From Nitrospirota bacterium (lineage in GTDB: Bacteria > Nitrospirota > UBA9217): a stretch of DNA of 35,603 bases. The position numbers and the translations under genes were made by a program. The number at the start of each line of letters is the position of its first letter. Positions within the stretch are counted from its first letter, which is position 1. The stretch spans positions 1 through 35,603 of the forward strand of contig DATIZR010000072.1 of the NCBI GenBank assembly GCA_035516965.1, given 5' to 3'. Positions 15,201 through 23,020 of this stretch are shown piece after piece. The notes below the pieces were generated by a model. That model saw nothing but the letters and a program-made list of their open reading frames with translations, did no database searches and was not told the origin of the DNA.

Positions 15201-15644
15201 ATGGTAGATGCTTCCGGAATAGGCGACGGTGAACGTGTTTGCCCCCCGGGGCAGCGTGACGAGGAACACTTCGAGAGGCGCGTCCGCATCCTGTCGGGCT
15301 TTCTTCCGGATGTGCACACCGGGATCAGGGGATGACGGATTGAGTCCCGCGTGCAGGGCAAAGGTGAATTCCCGCGGGAAGTCCCCGGGCACCGTGATCG
15401 TGTCGGAGGCGCTCAGCTTGTGGCGTCCGGGATCGAGTGACACCGTGAGCGTATGATGAGGCAGTCCGGCAGCGTGAAGGACGAGGGGATGCCAGGCGAG
15501 GAGCAGGACAATGGCGAGCATGAACAGCGGGCGCGGGAGGCTGTTCTGCCTGAGCCTGAGGACGTATCCGGCGCGTTCGGTCAAGCAGCGGGAATCAGGC
15601 GTCGAACAGCATCGAGAAGGGCGGCCATTGGGCGTCCGAGGCAT
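12210..15644 (-). CDS. Fused M1-like / M28 metallopeptidase with C-terminal PDZ domain
   Basis: About 1,144 residues. A hydrophobic signal/anchor (LFMLAIVLLLAWHPLVLHAA, about 40-59) follows a 38-residue basic leader, so export is expected. Residues 65-480 form an M1 (gluzincin) unit with HEILHNWWGN (about 326) and the third zinc ligand in NWSEG; the second His and the Glu are 18 residues apart, against the usual 19. The usual GAMEN exopeptidase motif is replaced by GFGMPSF. Residues 760-1030 form an M28 unit with ligands and catalytic residues in AHYDHLG, GADDNASG, TGEEEG, NLDTVGR and HLDYHRPSD. Residues 1060-1144 are a PDZ domain (AGMREGDVITGIDSQAV). Likely an envelope aminopeptidase. AAGGAG fits either this ATG or a GTG one codon earlier. 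A near-perfect promoter lies just upstream. Confidence 0.88.
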   Translation of the reverse strand: MPRTPNGRPSRCCSTPDSRCLTERAGYVLRLRQNSLPRPLFMLAIVLLLAWHPLVLHAAGLPHHTLTVSLDPGRHKLSASDTITVPGDFPREFTFALHAGLNPSSPDPGVHIRKKARQDADAPLEVFLVTLPRGANTFTVAYSGSIYHPLIASQNQARGFDQTPGSIAGEGVYLAASSAWYPLLETDFFTFTLTIVLPVEWDAVSQGGRRLRDRMKTGESVEWDSPEPQNEIYLIASRFKTYEKTKGKLTAMVYLRTPDEGLASRYLDATMQYIAMYDRLIGPYPYAKFALVENFWETGFGMPSFTLLGPTVLRLPFIINTSYPHEILHNWWGNSVYPVYEKGNWSEGITAYLADHLLKEQQGQGADYRLTTLQKYADYVSSGRDFPLTRFTARHSPSTEAVGYGKALMFFHMLRLELGDKAFIKGLRDFYRDYKFHYATFADIDKSFSASSGRDLKAEFDQWITKTGAPEIRLENVRPRSNGQGSKDGNGSIIAFRMRQVQQGRPYRMHIPVAVTLEHAEQAYQTVVEMNEGEREFELAVPSRALRLDIDPEFDLFRRLDRGEVPPAITQPLGAKKMLVILPAIAGKKMLDAYRAFAQDLADAGPDAVDVKLDSEVSKLPIDRAVAVLGWENRFLQGLEPAWKEYEVSFGAKAIRINRTAIAKMNHSVVLTARNPGNRDAGLLFIAADRPEPLPGLGRKLPHYHKYSYLAFEGDEPANVAKGRWPVVDSPLTAFLDAKHVEMARLAPREALASLPPVYSEERMMETIRLLAGEMLKGREIGTPEIDRAAGYLALQFKQAGLLPGGDDGSFFQAWKDPSRGIVMKNVIGVIRGMNRKFSSQSVVIGAHYDHLGMGMNIGRTEDRGRIHPGADDNASGVAVLLELARVLKETLKPDRNIVFAAFTGEEEGKLGSNYYIKYGRAYPVSNCIGMVNLDTVGRLGRKKLLVLGGSSAKEWVHIFRGAWFVTGVEIDMVSENLDSSDQMSFQEAGVPAVQLFSGPHLDYHRPSDTIDTIDSAGLVKAASVTKEVVEYLSGREAPLTSTLKPGEAPPAGPKTERKVSLGTIPDFSFHGKGVRLSGVAEGSPSALAGMREGDVITGIDSQAVNDLKDFSDALKRAKPGEKLSISFTRNGKEMTVQTAVQAR

Positions 15645-15678
15645 CACTGTTTTCTCCTTATCGTGATAGAATGATTTT

Positions 15679-15707
15679 ATTATACCCGCGAAATGTGTTC
15701 ATATCAA
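15679..15707 (-). promoter_or_regulatory. Strong sigma70 promoter of the peptidase gene
   Basis: On the minus strand TTGATA (15707-15702), a 17-bp spacer and TATAAT (15684-15679). Transcription would start about 28 nt before the ATG, leaving room for the AAGGAG site. Among the best consensus promoters in the window. Confidence 0.8.
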
Positions 15708-15872
15708 TCGCACCGGTCTCATCTCCTGTCGTTATGAATTTTGAGTCGCCGAAAAGACCGCCAACCGGTTTCAGCAACATGGTATCATAGGAACACGCGG
15801 CCTCGGCAGCGAAGAGAGCGCGGGGATTGAGTTCATCGGGCTGTGACGGCTGAAGCAGAACAGGGAGGGAAC

Positions 15873-16463
15873 ATGATCCGCTATACCGGTGTGAACCACC
15901 TAGCCCTGGCCACGGGGAACATGGATGAGACCATCCGGTTCTGGAGGGACCTGCTCGGCATGAGGCTCATTGCCGGCCTCGGCAAGCCCGGCTACCGCCA
16001 GTACTTCCTCCAGGTCTCGGACCACGACATGATCGCTTTTTTCGAATGGCCCGGCGTGAGCCCTGTCGAAGAGAAGGAGCACGGGCGTCCGGTGAAGGGG
16101 CCCTTTGCCTTCGACCACGTTGCCTTCGGCGTGCAGGACGAGGACGAACTCTGGAAACTGAAGGAGCGGTTCGAGGCCGCCGGGATATGGGTCTCCGAGG
16201 TCATCGACCACGGGTTCATTCACTCGATCTATTCCTTTGACCCCAACGGCATTCCCGTGGAGTTCAGCTATTATGTCCCCGGCACCGATGTGCGGAAGAG
16301 CCCTCTCATGGCGGACCGGGAGCCAACGCTCCTGGCAAGGGAGGGCGCCGAGCCGCGGTTCGACCGGTGGCCTGCCGCTGCAGCGCCGACGCCGAGAGAG
16401 AAGCGCAGGATCTACCCCGGCGCGGGAAGCGAGCTGTTCCACGGGAAAAAGACAAACGCATGA
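15873..16463 (+). CDS. VOC-superfamily (glyoxalase/dioxygenase-fold) protein
   Basis: A 196-residue protein. Residues 1-125 form two beta-alpha-beta-beta-beta modules of the vicinal oxygen chelate fold: MIRYTGVNHLALATGNMDET starts the first and FAFDHVAFGVQDEDEL the second. Candidate metal ligands are His in VNHLAL and in FDHVAF and Glu in IPVEFSYY, as in ring-cleavage dioxygenases and glyoxalase-type members. A Pro/Arg-rich tail of about 65 residues ends REKRRIYPGAGSELF. The substrate is unknown. The ATG is preceded by AGGGAGG; an earlier in-frame GTG/ATG lacks this support. Convergent with sodC. Confidence 0.82.
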   Translation: MIRYTGVNHLALATGNMDETIRFWRDLLGMRLIAGLGKPGYRQYFLQVSDHDMIAFFEWPGVSPVEEKEHGRPVKGPFAFDHVAFGVQDEDELWKLKERFEAAGIWVSEVIDHGFIHSIYSFDPNGIPVEFSYYVPGTDVRKSPLMADREPTLLAREGAEPRFDRWPAAAAPTPREKRRIYPGAGSELFHGKKTNA

Positions 16464-16523
16464 ACATGCTTGTCCCCGTCCGAACGGGTTCGAGTCCGGG
16501 ATCGAACCTGGGCGAGGACCTGT

Positions 16524-16653
16524 ATCCCGCGACTTGCAATCCCCCGGCTCCTGCCGGAGATAATGCGTCGTAGTCCGCACCCTGCACTCGCGCTTATCAC
16601 ACTCGTCAACTCTGGGTGCAGACGGGAAATCGTATTCTTAAAGCGAGCCCCGG
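16524..16653. repeat. Direct repeat unit, copy 1 (interrupted)
   Basis: Begins ATCCCGCGACTTGCAATCCC, continues with CCGGCTCCTGCC and TAATGCGTCGTAGTCCGC, and resumes after an insert with ATTCTTAAAGCGAGCC. The same blocks recur at 16733-16818. The 41-bp palindromic element at 16581-16621 sits between the two halves of this copy. Non-coding on both strands. Confidence 0.7.
16581..16621 (-). repeat. Palindromic element, copy B, inserted in another repeat
   Basis: Read on the minus strand it starts CTGCACCCAG, contains ACGAG and ends GCGAGTGCAGG, matching the element at 6038-6076 at both ends, with a 3-base length difference in the middle. It interrupts copy 1 of the direct repeat, as copy A interrupts a different repeat family. 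Confidence 0.65.
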
Positions 16654-16696
16654 GGACTCCTCTGATCTGAAACAGTTTCTCTCTCGGGTATCACAC

Positions 16697-16727
16697 AACA
16701 AAGGCGGGGAGGGCCCCCGCCTTTGTT
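16697..16727. terminator. Bidirectional-type terminator hairpin between the VOC gene and sodC
   Basis: AACAAAGGCGGGG pairs perfectly over 13 bp with CCCCGCCTTTGTT around a 5-nt loop. T- or A-rich flanks are short. It lies between the two copies of the direct repeat, in the spacer of two convergent genes, where a shared terminator is expected. Confidence 0.7.
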
Positions 16728-16732
16728 ATTGA

Positions 16733-16818
16733 ATCCCGCGACTTGCAATCCCCCGGCTCTTGCCAGGGGTAATGCGTCGTAGTCCGCGGGAGGTCGCGTT
16801 CTTAAAGGGAGCCACCGG
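16733..16818. repeat. Direct repeat unit, copy 2 (uninterrupted)
   Basis: ATCCCGCGACTTGCAATCCC, CCGGCTCTTGCC, TAATGCGTCGTAGTCCGC and then GTTCTTAAAGGGAGCCACCGG, contiguous here. Comparison with copy 1 shows where the palindromic element was gained. A small GCCACCGGCTCC/CTGCCGGTGGGGGC hairpin follows at its end. Confidence 0.7.
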
Positions 16819-16856
16819 CTCCTGCCGGTGGGGGCTCCACTCATTTTGTCGATGAG

Positions 16857-17384
16857 CTATTTGATCACTCCGCAGGCCACCCTGCCACCGCCGCCTCCGA
16901 GGGGCGCCGGCGCGTCCGCGTAATTGTCTCCGCCCGCATGGATCATGATCGAGCGGCCCCTCACGTCAGACAGCTTGAGGCGCGGCGCGACCACGGGAGC
17001 CGTCGCCTTGCCGTCCTTGTCCACGACGAGAGCGGGCAAATCGCCGAGATGGCCCTTGCCCATGGGGCCTTCGTGCTTGCCGGACGCCATGGGATCATAG
17101 TGTCCGCCGGCCGCGAAACCCGCAGCAGGTTTTCCGTCCTTCATGCCCGGACCGCAGTCCGGTTTGTCGTGCACATGAAAGCCGTGGACTCCCGGTGCCA
17201 GGTCCGTGAGGGCAGGGGCCAGCTTGAGGCCCTGAGGCGTGTCGCTCAGGGTGATGGAGCCGATCGTCTTGCCGATGCCCTGATCGGAAATGAGGTTCAG
17301 GGGAACCACGGTCTCGTCTGCGAACAGGGCGGGAGCGAGTGCCAGGACCATGCCGAGCGCTGCTGCTGCAATGAACAGTTTCAT
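16857..17384 (-). CDS. sodC: Cu/Zn superoxide dismutase, periplasmic
   Basis: A 175-residue protein with a signal peptide of about 22 residues ([20 protein letters not shown], cleaved near FA-D). Copper ligands are His70 and His72 (GFHVH), His95 (GGHYDP) and His149 (MIHAGGDNY). Zinc ligands are His95, His104, His112 and Asp115 (KGHLGDLP). Cys77 and Cys171 can form the family disulfide. It converts periplasmic superoxide to peroxide and oxygen. The start has AGGAGG upstream; an in-frame start 19 codons earlier would bury the signal peptide. A possible -10 box (TATACT) lies at 17437-17432 without a good -35. Confidence 0.95.
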   Translation of the reverse strand: MKLFIAAAALGMVLALAPALFADETVVPLNLISDQGIGKTIGSITLSDTPQGLKLAPALTDLAPGVHGFHVHDKPDCGPGMKDGKPAAGFAAGGHYDPMASGKHEGPMGKGHLGDLPALVVDKDGKATAPVVAPRLKLSDVRGRSIMIHAGGDNYADAPAPLGGGGGRVACGVIK

Positions 17385-17521
17385 GGGTAATTCCTCCTTT
17401 CGGCGGCAGAGCAATGCCGCGTCATTTTCCAAGTATACCACAGAGAAACTGCTGCTCCGCTGAGTCGGCGGCCGTGATCCTTGTTTTCCAGCCGTCTCGG
17501 AATGCTACGGATGAAAAGCAT

Positions 17522-18010
17522 TCAATCCGACGTTTTCGGCATCATGCCGAACTGCCCTCCGGCCGGAGCGACCACCTCGAGCCTGTCTATGCCGTGTTTG
17601 CTGAACTCCTCCATATACCGCTCTTCGATTGGTGTTTCCAGGTCGAACCGCTGATCGGCGGGCAGCGTGCTCAGGTTCTCGAATCCGCCGACCTGGCGCG
17701 CCACGTCCCGCTCGGTGAAACGAAAGATCAGTTCGTGCCAGAAGGTCTCGTCCGCGTATTCGTCCAGGAACGTGTGGACCAGGGACGGCTCCGGGGAGTC
17801 TGAGGCGGGAACATATTTCCCCAGGTCGGCATCATGCACGATCCTGCTGCCCTGTCCCATGGCATCGGCGAGGGCGTAGATCTTCTGGATCACCTTTTCG
17901 TGCTCCCTGGTCCGGGCATCGCCGTCCTTGTGATCGGTAAGGACCGCGCTGGCTATGATGATCAGGTCCAGCAAGAGCGCATATTCTTCCCTGGTGATTT
18001 CCACGTTCAT
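17522..18010 (-). CDS. Conserved hypothetical protein (162 aa)
   Basis: A soluble acidic protein with no signal peptide. It begins MNVEITREEYALLLDLIIIA and has a conserved-looking core DETFWHELIFRFTERDVARQ followed by EERYMEEFSKHGIDRLEV. The E-E-Y-x-x-L-L-D start and the F-W-x-E-L-I-x-R-x-x-x-R-D core recall an uncharacterised, mostly helical family that I have seen in anaerobic and environmental Gram-negatives, but I cannot name a domain. AGGAAAG upstream supports the start. About 210 bp separate it from the hybrid kinase gene on the same strand; no functional link is visible. Confidence 0.7.
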   Translation of the reverse strand: MNVEITREEYALLLDLIIIASAVLTDHKDGDARTREHEKVIQKIYALADAMGQGSRIVHDADLGKYVPASDSPEPSLVHTFLDEYADETFWHELIFRFTERDVARQVGGFENLSTLPADQRFDLETPIEERYMEEFSKHGIDRLEVVAPAGGQFGMMPKTSD

Positions 18011-18220
18011 GAAAGCCTTTCCTGCCGTTGTTCGGCATCAGGGACAAGGACGGGCCGACCGGAGGCGGGCTCGTCCTCCCGGCCGGTCATGCAGCCATTC
18101 CATCATGCAGCTTCCGGCAAACCGCGCATCGAGGCGCAGACAGCGTTCTCCGCGTCCGTCTCGGGCGGAGAGGAATGCCGGAACCGCTCCCGTGCGGTAA
18201 ACTACTACTTCCGGCGACGG

Positions 18221-21200
18221 TTATTCCAATAAGGCGTTGAGTGCGTCCCGAAGCTCTTTCACGTTGTAGGGTTTCTTGAGGAACGCCTTGAAGCCCTGTT
18301 CACGATGGCTCGCGATTGCGGAATCATCGGAATATCCGCTCGATACGACAGCCCGCACTTCCGGGTCGATCTCACGCAGTTTCCGCATGGTCTCCATCCC
18401 TCCCATGCCACCCCGGATCGTCAGGTCCAGGATGACGACGTCGAAGGGCCTGCCCGACGCTTTTGCCTCCCGGTAGGCCTTGAGCGCCGCTTCTCCGTTC
18501 TCTACAAACACCGCCTCATGGCCGAGCTCGTGCAGCAATTCCCGAGTGACCATCCTGATCACTTCTTCATCGTCCATGACGAGGACCCGTCCCCGTCGGG
18601 AGCGGACGGGCGTTGCAGGCAGGGGCGGGGCCTCGGCCGCACGCTCGGACGCGGGGAGATGGATCGTAAAGGTCGAGCCCTTTCCCAGCTCCGAGGCGAC
18701 GTTGATCTCCCCGCCGTGGTTCTTGATGATGGAGTAGGAGGTTGCGAGACCGAGCCCGCTCCCCTTTTCCTTGGTTGTGAAATAGGGGTCGAATATCCGC
18801 AGGAGATGATCTTGAGGAATGCCGGTTCCCTGGTCACTGATCAAGATCTCCACAAGGCTGCCGTCAGTTGCCGGCGCGTTCCGCGCCGAGAGAGCGATCG
18901 TGCCGCCGAGCGGCATCGCCTGGTCGGCGTTCAGCACGATGTTCTGGATCACCTGGCCGATCTGACCTGCGTCGGCCTCCACCGGGTTGAGACCCTCGTC
19001 TATGGAAAGGGTATAGTCATTGTGGGATCCGCTCAGAGCCAACCTCACCGCGTTCTCGATCACGGGCCTGAGCTCAATCACTTTCTTCAGCGGCTTCCCT
19101 CCTTTGGAAAAGGTCAGGAGCTGGTTGGTCAGGTTGACCGACGCATGCAGCGCCTTTTCGGCCTGTTCGAGCATGGCGAGCGACTTTTCCCGCTGGTCAA
19201 AGGTCAGCTTGGCCATGGAGATGAAACCGAAAACACCCTGCAGGAGATTGTTGAAGTCATGGGCGATGCCGCCGGCAAGTGTGCCGATGGACTCGATCTT
19301 CTGTGTCTTGAGCCTTTCATCTTCAAGGAGGCGTTGGTCCGTGGTGTCCCACACAATACCGTTGATCCTCACCGGCTGTCCTTTGTCGTCGCGGACCAGC
19401 CTGCCGCGGGCCGTGACATAATGAACGCTTCCTTCAGGCCAGATAACGCGAAACGCCGACTCGTAGTGCACATTTTGCTCAATGGTCCGGGCGAGCGAAG
19501 CCTTGATCTTCTCGTGATCCTCGGGATGCACTGCCCGGAAGAACTCCGCTTCGGTCCCGGAAAACGTAGCCGCTTCGATCCCCAACAGTTGACAGGTCAG
19601 GTTGTCCATATAGCGCCTGTTCTCCTTGATCTCCCAGCGCCATACGCCCATATGGGCCGATTGCAGCGCAAGGTCGAGCCGTGCCTGGTTCTCGCGCAGT
19701 GCCTCCTCCGCCCGCTTCCTCTCCGTAATATCCTGGATCACGGCCAGGGAGCGGACAACGCTGCCGGAGGCGTCCCGCTCGGCCGTCGCGGAAAGGAGCA
19801 CGTCCGCCACATCGCCGTTCTTTTTTACCATCTGGAACGAAACGTCCTGCACCGCGCCGTCCCGGAAAAAAGCAGGCTGGACGACCTCCAGAGAGTACTT
19901 TCGCGATGCGTCCGTTAAGAAATCCGTCACCTTCCTGCCGATCACTTCCTGTCGCTCATAGCCAAGGGTCTTCAGCCAGTGATCATTCACGTCGACGACG
20001 ACCCCGTCCCGGTCTATGGAGTGGAGCAAAACCGGCGTCTCATTATAGAGACGCCGGTATTTCTCTTCGCTCCGCATCAGGGCAGATTCAGAACGCTTGC
20101 GTGCGGTGATGTCCTCGAACGCGGCAGCCATGGTGTTCGGTGCGGTCCGGAAGGCATGCACCTCGAATGCGCCCCGGATGTCGCCTTCGTGGTATGCGAT
20201 GCTTTCCGTTTGCCAGGCTGTTCCCGTGGCAGCCGTTTCGCGATAGCGCCGGGGCACCTCGGTATCCTTCAGCGCCGGGAACGCCTCTTCGATCGTCTTG
20301 CCGATGAAGATGCTGTTGTCAACACCGAGGATCCCGTCCGCCGCAGGATTGGCGCCGATGAATACCAGGCGGCCGTCGGGCTCCAGGTGATACAGGTGCA
20401 TCCCGATCGGAAGCGATTCGACGATGCTGCGAGTCCTGTTCTCCGACTGGCGCAGCACCTCCTCCGTGAGTTTGCGCTCGGTGATGTCCGTTGAAATGCC
20501 GCAGAGGGCGGAGATCGTTCCTCTGCTGTCCCGCAGCGGCAGCTTGACGGTCCAGTAGGTTCTGGGCTGCTCGTCAGACGAGGCGAGTCCGGTCTCCTCC
20601 CGGGCCACCGTTTCGCCCCGCTCTATGACCAGGCGGTCGCTCCGCATGATCTCCTCGACCGATGCGGCCGAAAAGAATGCCGCGTCGCCTTTGCCCAGGA
20701 TCTCCTCCGCTTTCTTGCCAAAGAGATCGCACACCTTGCGGTTCACATACGTATAACGGTACTGCGTATCCTTGATGAAAATGTAGGCGCCGACATTGTC
20801 CAGGATGGTATTCAGGCGGCGTTCGCTGTTCCTGAGCGCCTCCTCGGCCCGCTTACGCGTGCTGATGTCCGTGATCACGCCGATCAGGCCGAGTTCGTTG
20901 CCCCGGGCGTCATGGAAGCGGCGGCATGCAAGGTGGCCCCAGAATTCGGTGCCGTCCTTGCGCCGGTACAGCCGTTCGAGGTCCACGGACGGGATCTTGC
21001 TCGCCAGCAGGGCCAGCATGTTCTTCCGGCCGCTTTCCCGCTCCGCGGGATGAACAAGATCCACATATTCGCTCCCGATGAGTTCTTCCATCGTGCGGCC
21101 GAACATCTCGGCCATGCGCCTGTTGGCGTGGGTGATTCGACCGCTTTTGTCCAACCAGCCGATCGCCACACTCGCGGTGTCCATGATCTGCTGCAGCATG

Positions 21201-21709
21201 GCCCCGCGCTCGGCGATCTCATTCTCCGCCGTCTTCCGCCGGGTGATATCCCTCAGGATCGCGAGGGTGCGGTCCTCGCCGTCCTCCCGATACGTGGAGA
21301 CGCTGACCTCCATGTCGAACTCGGAGCCGTCAATGCGCAGGCCGCGCGTCTCGTAGGCCGACGGCGCGGATTCGCCGCGTGCGCGACTAAGGGTGTACTC
21401 CCTGACCTGATCGCGGTTCCCCGGAGCGATACGGTCGAGGACCGGTTTGCCCGCGAGTGAGGCCCCCCGGGGAAACCCGAACAATTCAAGATATGCGGGA
21501 TTTTCGAACAGATGAACTCCGGCCTTTGAGACCCCGATGGCGTCCCGTGAGTTCTCGAAGACAGCGCGGAAACGGGCCTCGATCTGCTGGGGCTCAGCCG
21601 GCTTCGCGGACCTGGTTGCTGGTCCGGACGCATTGCTTCCTGAAACGGTCCGCCGAGCCCCGCCTGACCGGGTGCTTTTCTTGTGAGACGATTTGCTCTT
21701 GTCTTTCAT
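18221..21709 (-). CDS. Cytoplasmic hybrid histidine kinase with six PAS domains and a receiver
   Basis: A 1,162-residue protein with no membrane segment. A basic Ser/Lys/Arg-rich leader (1-40) is followed by six PAS domains at about 45-160, 165-290, 295-412, 420-540, 545-665 and 670-795, joined by the usual DITxRKRAEEAL-type linkers. The dimerisation/phospho-acceptor region carries His817 in GGIAHDFNNLLQG, the form seen in NtrB-like kinases. The ATPase domain has N box NIVLNADQAM, G1 DQGTGIP and G2 GSGLGLA. The C-terminal receiver (about 1040-1162) has DDEE, Asp1095 in VVILDLTIRG and Lys1146 in LKKP. Signals could be redox, light or small molecules; no heme or flavin motif stands out. The neighbouring receiver-PilZ protein is a possible partner. 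GGGAG lies 7 nt before the ATG. Confidence 0.93.
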   Translation of the reverse strand: MKDKSKSSHKKSTRSGGARRTVSGSNASGPATRSAKPAEPQQIEARFRAVFENSRDAIGVSKAGVHLFENPAYLELFGFPRGASLAGKPVLDRIAPGNRDQVREYTLSRARGESAPSAYETRGLRIDGSEFDMEVSVSTYREDGEDRTLAILRDITRRKTAENEIAERGAMLQQIMDTASVAIGWLDKSGRITHANRRMAEMFGRTMEELIGSEYVDLVHPAERESGRKNMLALLASKIPSVDLERLYRRKDGTEFWGHLACRRFHDARGNELGLIGVITDISTRKRAEEALRNSERRLNTILDNVGAYIFIKDTQYRYTYVNRKVCDLFGKKAEEILGKGDAAFFSAASVEEIMRSDRLVIERGETVAREETGLASSDEQPRTYWTVKLPLRDSRGTISALCGISTDITERKLTEEVLRQSENRTRSIVESLPIGMHLYHLEPDGRLVFIGANPAADGILGVDNSIFIGKTIEEAFPALKDTEVPRRYRETAATGTAWQTESIAYHEGDIRGAFEVHAFRTAPNTMAAAFEDITARKRSESALMRSEEKYRRLYNETPVLLHSIDRDGVVVDVNDHWLKTLGYERQEVIGRKVTDFLTDASRKYSLEVVQPAFFRDGAVQDVSFQMVKKNGDVADVLLSATAERDASGSVVRSLAVIQDITERKRAEEALRENQARLDLALQSAHMGVWRWEIKENRRYMDNLTCQLLGIEAATFSGTEAEFFRAVHPEDHEKIKASLARTIEQNVHYESAFRVIWPEGSVHYVTARGRLVRDDKGQPVRINGIVWDTTDQRLLEDERLKTQKIESIGTLAGGIAHDFNNLLQGVFGFISMAKLTFDQREKSLAMLEQAEKALHASVNLTNQLLTFSKGGKPLKKVIELRPVIENAVRLALSGSHNDYTLSIDEGLNPVEADAGQIGQVIQNIVLNADQAMPLGGTIALSARNAPATDGSLVEILISDQGTGIPQDHLLRIFDPYFTTKEKGSGLGLATSYSIIKNHGGEINVASELGKGSTFTIHLPASERAAEAPPLPATPVRSRRGRVLVMDDEEVIRMVTRELLHELGHEAVFVENGEAALKAYREAKASGRPFDVVILDLTIRGGMGGMETMRKLREIDPEVRAVVSSGYSDDSAIASHREQGFKAFLKKPYNVKELRDALNALLE

Positions 21710-21848
21710 GAAGCCACTCCCGCCAGCGAACAGCCCGGCAGCCCCATCCGGGAAACATTCGTAACGAAATTATACAGGAAAACAGCATGATTGGCGAGAA
21801 CATGAGCCAGACAGGGACCGGTGCCGCGGACTTCCGGCGGGTTGTCGT

Positions 21849-22922
21849 CTACTCCGTCCAGTCGGCAATGAAGATGTCTGTCTCATGGGGTTTCTGCGCG
21901 TTACGGTTCGAGGCCCAGACGAGCTTCTTCCCGTCCGGTGAGAACATGGGGAAGCTGTCGAAGACGCTGTTGTAGGTGATGCGCTCCAGCCCCGTGCCGT
22001 CGCTGTTGATGAGGTAGAGTTCGAAGTTATGGCCGAACTGCCCGATGTCCGCGTGCCAGTCGTCCCTGTTGCTCGCGAAGATGATGCGCCTGCCGTCGTG
22101 ATGCCAGGAGGGCGCGAAGTTGGTCGCCCCGTTGTGCAGGATCATCCGCTTGTTCGATCCGTCGGAATCCATCACCCAGAGGTCGAGCGGGAAGGCCAGG
22201 ATGTAATTCCTTTCCATGCAGTCCTTCCATTGCGCCTTTTCCGCCTCGGTCTCGGGGTACCAGGCCCGCCATACGATCCTGCTGCCGTCCGGCGAGAACC
22301 ACGGTCCGCCGTTGTAGCCCGTGCGGTCCGTCAGGCGCCGCAGGCCCGTTCCGTCGCTGTTCATGACATAGACGTCGAAGTTACCCTCCCGCTGCGAACC
22401 GAAGACGATCCGGTTCCCGTCCGGAGAGACCACGGGCTCGGCGTCGTATTTCGGATTATCCGTGATTTTCTTCAAATCTTTTCCGTCGGCCCTCGCCGTG
22501 AAGATGTTGTAGGGGTAGAGCGGCCATACATAACGGGCGCCCTTCGGCATCGCTGGCTTCGGCGGGCAGTCGCCGGGCAAATGGCTTGTGGAGGCAAAGA
22601 TGATCCTGCCGGAAGGCAGGAAGAAGGAGCACGTATGGGCGCCGTGGTCGGGGCTGACCCGGTGCTTGTCCGAACCGTCGCTGTTCATGATCCAAATCTT
22701 GTCGCAGCCGGATCCGCCCCGGCTGGACTGGAAGATGAGTTTTTTACCATCAGGGGAAAAATAGGCCTCGCCGTTGTCTCCGTCGAAGGTAAGCTGGGTG
22801 ACGTTCGTCATGTGGCGGTCAACGAAGGGCCTCGCCGGCAGTGTCTCCTGCCGGTTCACCGTACAGCAGGACAGCAGGATGGCGAGGAGAAGGGGGGTGA
22901 AAGGGGTGAACGTTCTGTTCAT
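21849..22922 (-). CDS. TolB-like beta-propeller lipoprotein
   Basis: A 357-residue protein. The N-terminus has a hydrophobic stretch with a lipobox (LLLAILLSCC), so lipidation at Cys is expected. At least five PD40/WD40-like blades are visible through the repeated FSPDGKKLIFQS-type motif (near residues 57, 168, 215, 278 and 326). This is the fold of the TolB C-terminal domain and of many periplasmic binding propellers. No TolB N-terminal domain and no tol-pal genes nearby, so it is not TolB itself. Probably a protein- or glycan-binding scaffold on the envelope. GGAGG lies 9 nt before the ATG. Confidence 0.85.
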   Translation of the reverse strand: MNRTFTPFTPLLLAILLSCCTVNRQETLPARPFVDRHMTNVTQLTFDGDNGEAYFSPDGKKLIFQSSRGGSGCDKIWIMNSDGSDKHRVSPDHGAHTCSFFLPSGRIIFASTSHLPGDCPPKPAMPKGARYVWPLYPYNIFTARADGKDLKKITDNPKYDAEPVVSPDGNRIVFGSQREGNFDVYVMNSDGTGLRRLTDRTGYNGGPWFSPDGSRIVWRAWYPETEAEKAQWKDCMERNYILAFPLDLWVMDSDGSNKRMILHNGATNFAPSWHHDGRRIIFASNRDDWHADIGQFGHNFELYLINSDGTGLERITYNSVFDSFPMFSPDGKKLVWASNRNAQKPHETDIFIADWTE

Positions 22923-23020
22923 GAGGATCAGCCTCCGTTCCGCTGGCGTGCACGGCGAGCCGTTCTTCCGAAGACATCAGCACTGACGGAAATAACGGGC
23001 GGGAAGAGTAGAGACGAAGG

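Noticed and set aside
14088-15335. Plus-strand frame of 415 codons antisense to the M1-M28 peptidase
   Set aside because: The peptidase has clear motifs on the minus strand; the antisense frame is a GC-rich shadow without domain features.
18305-19918. Plus-strand frame of 537 codons antisense to the PAS kinase
   Set aside because: The kinase motifs are unmistakable on the other strand; composition-driven antisense frame.
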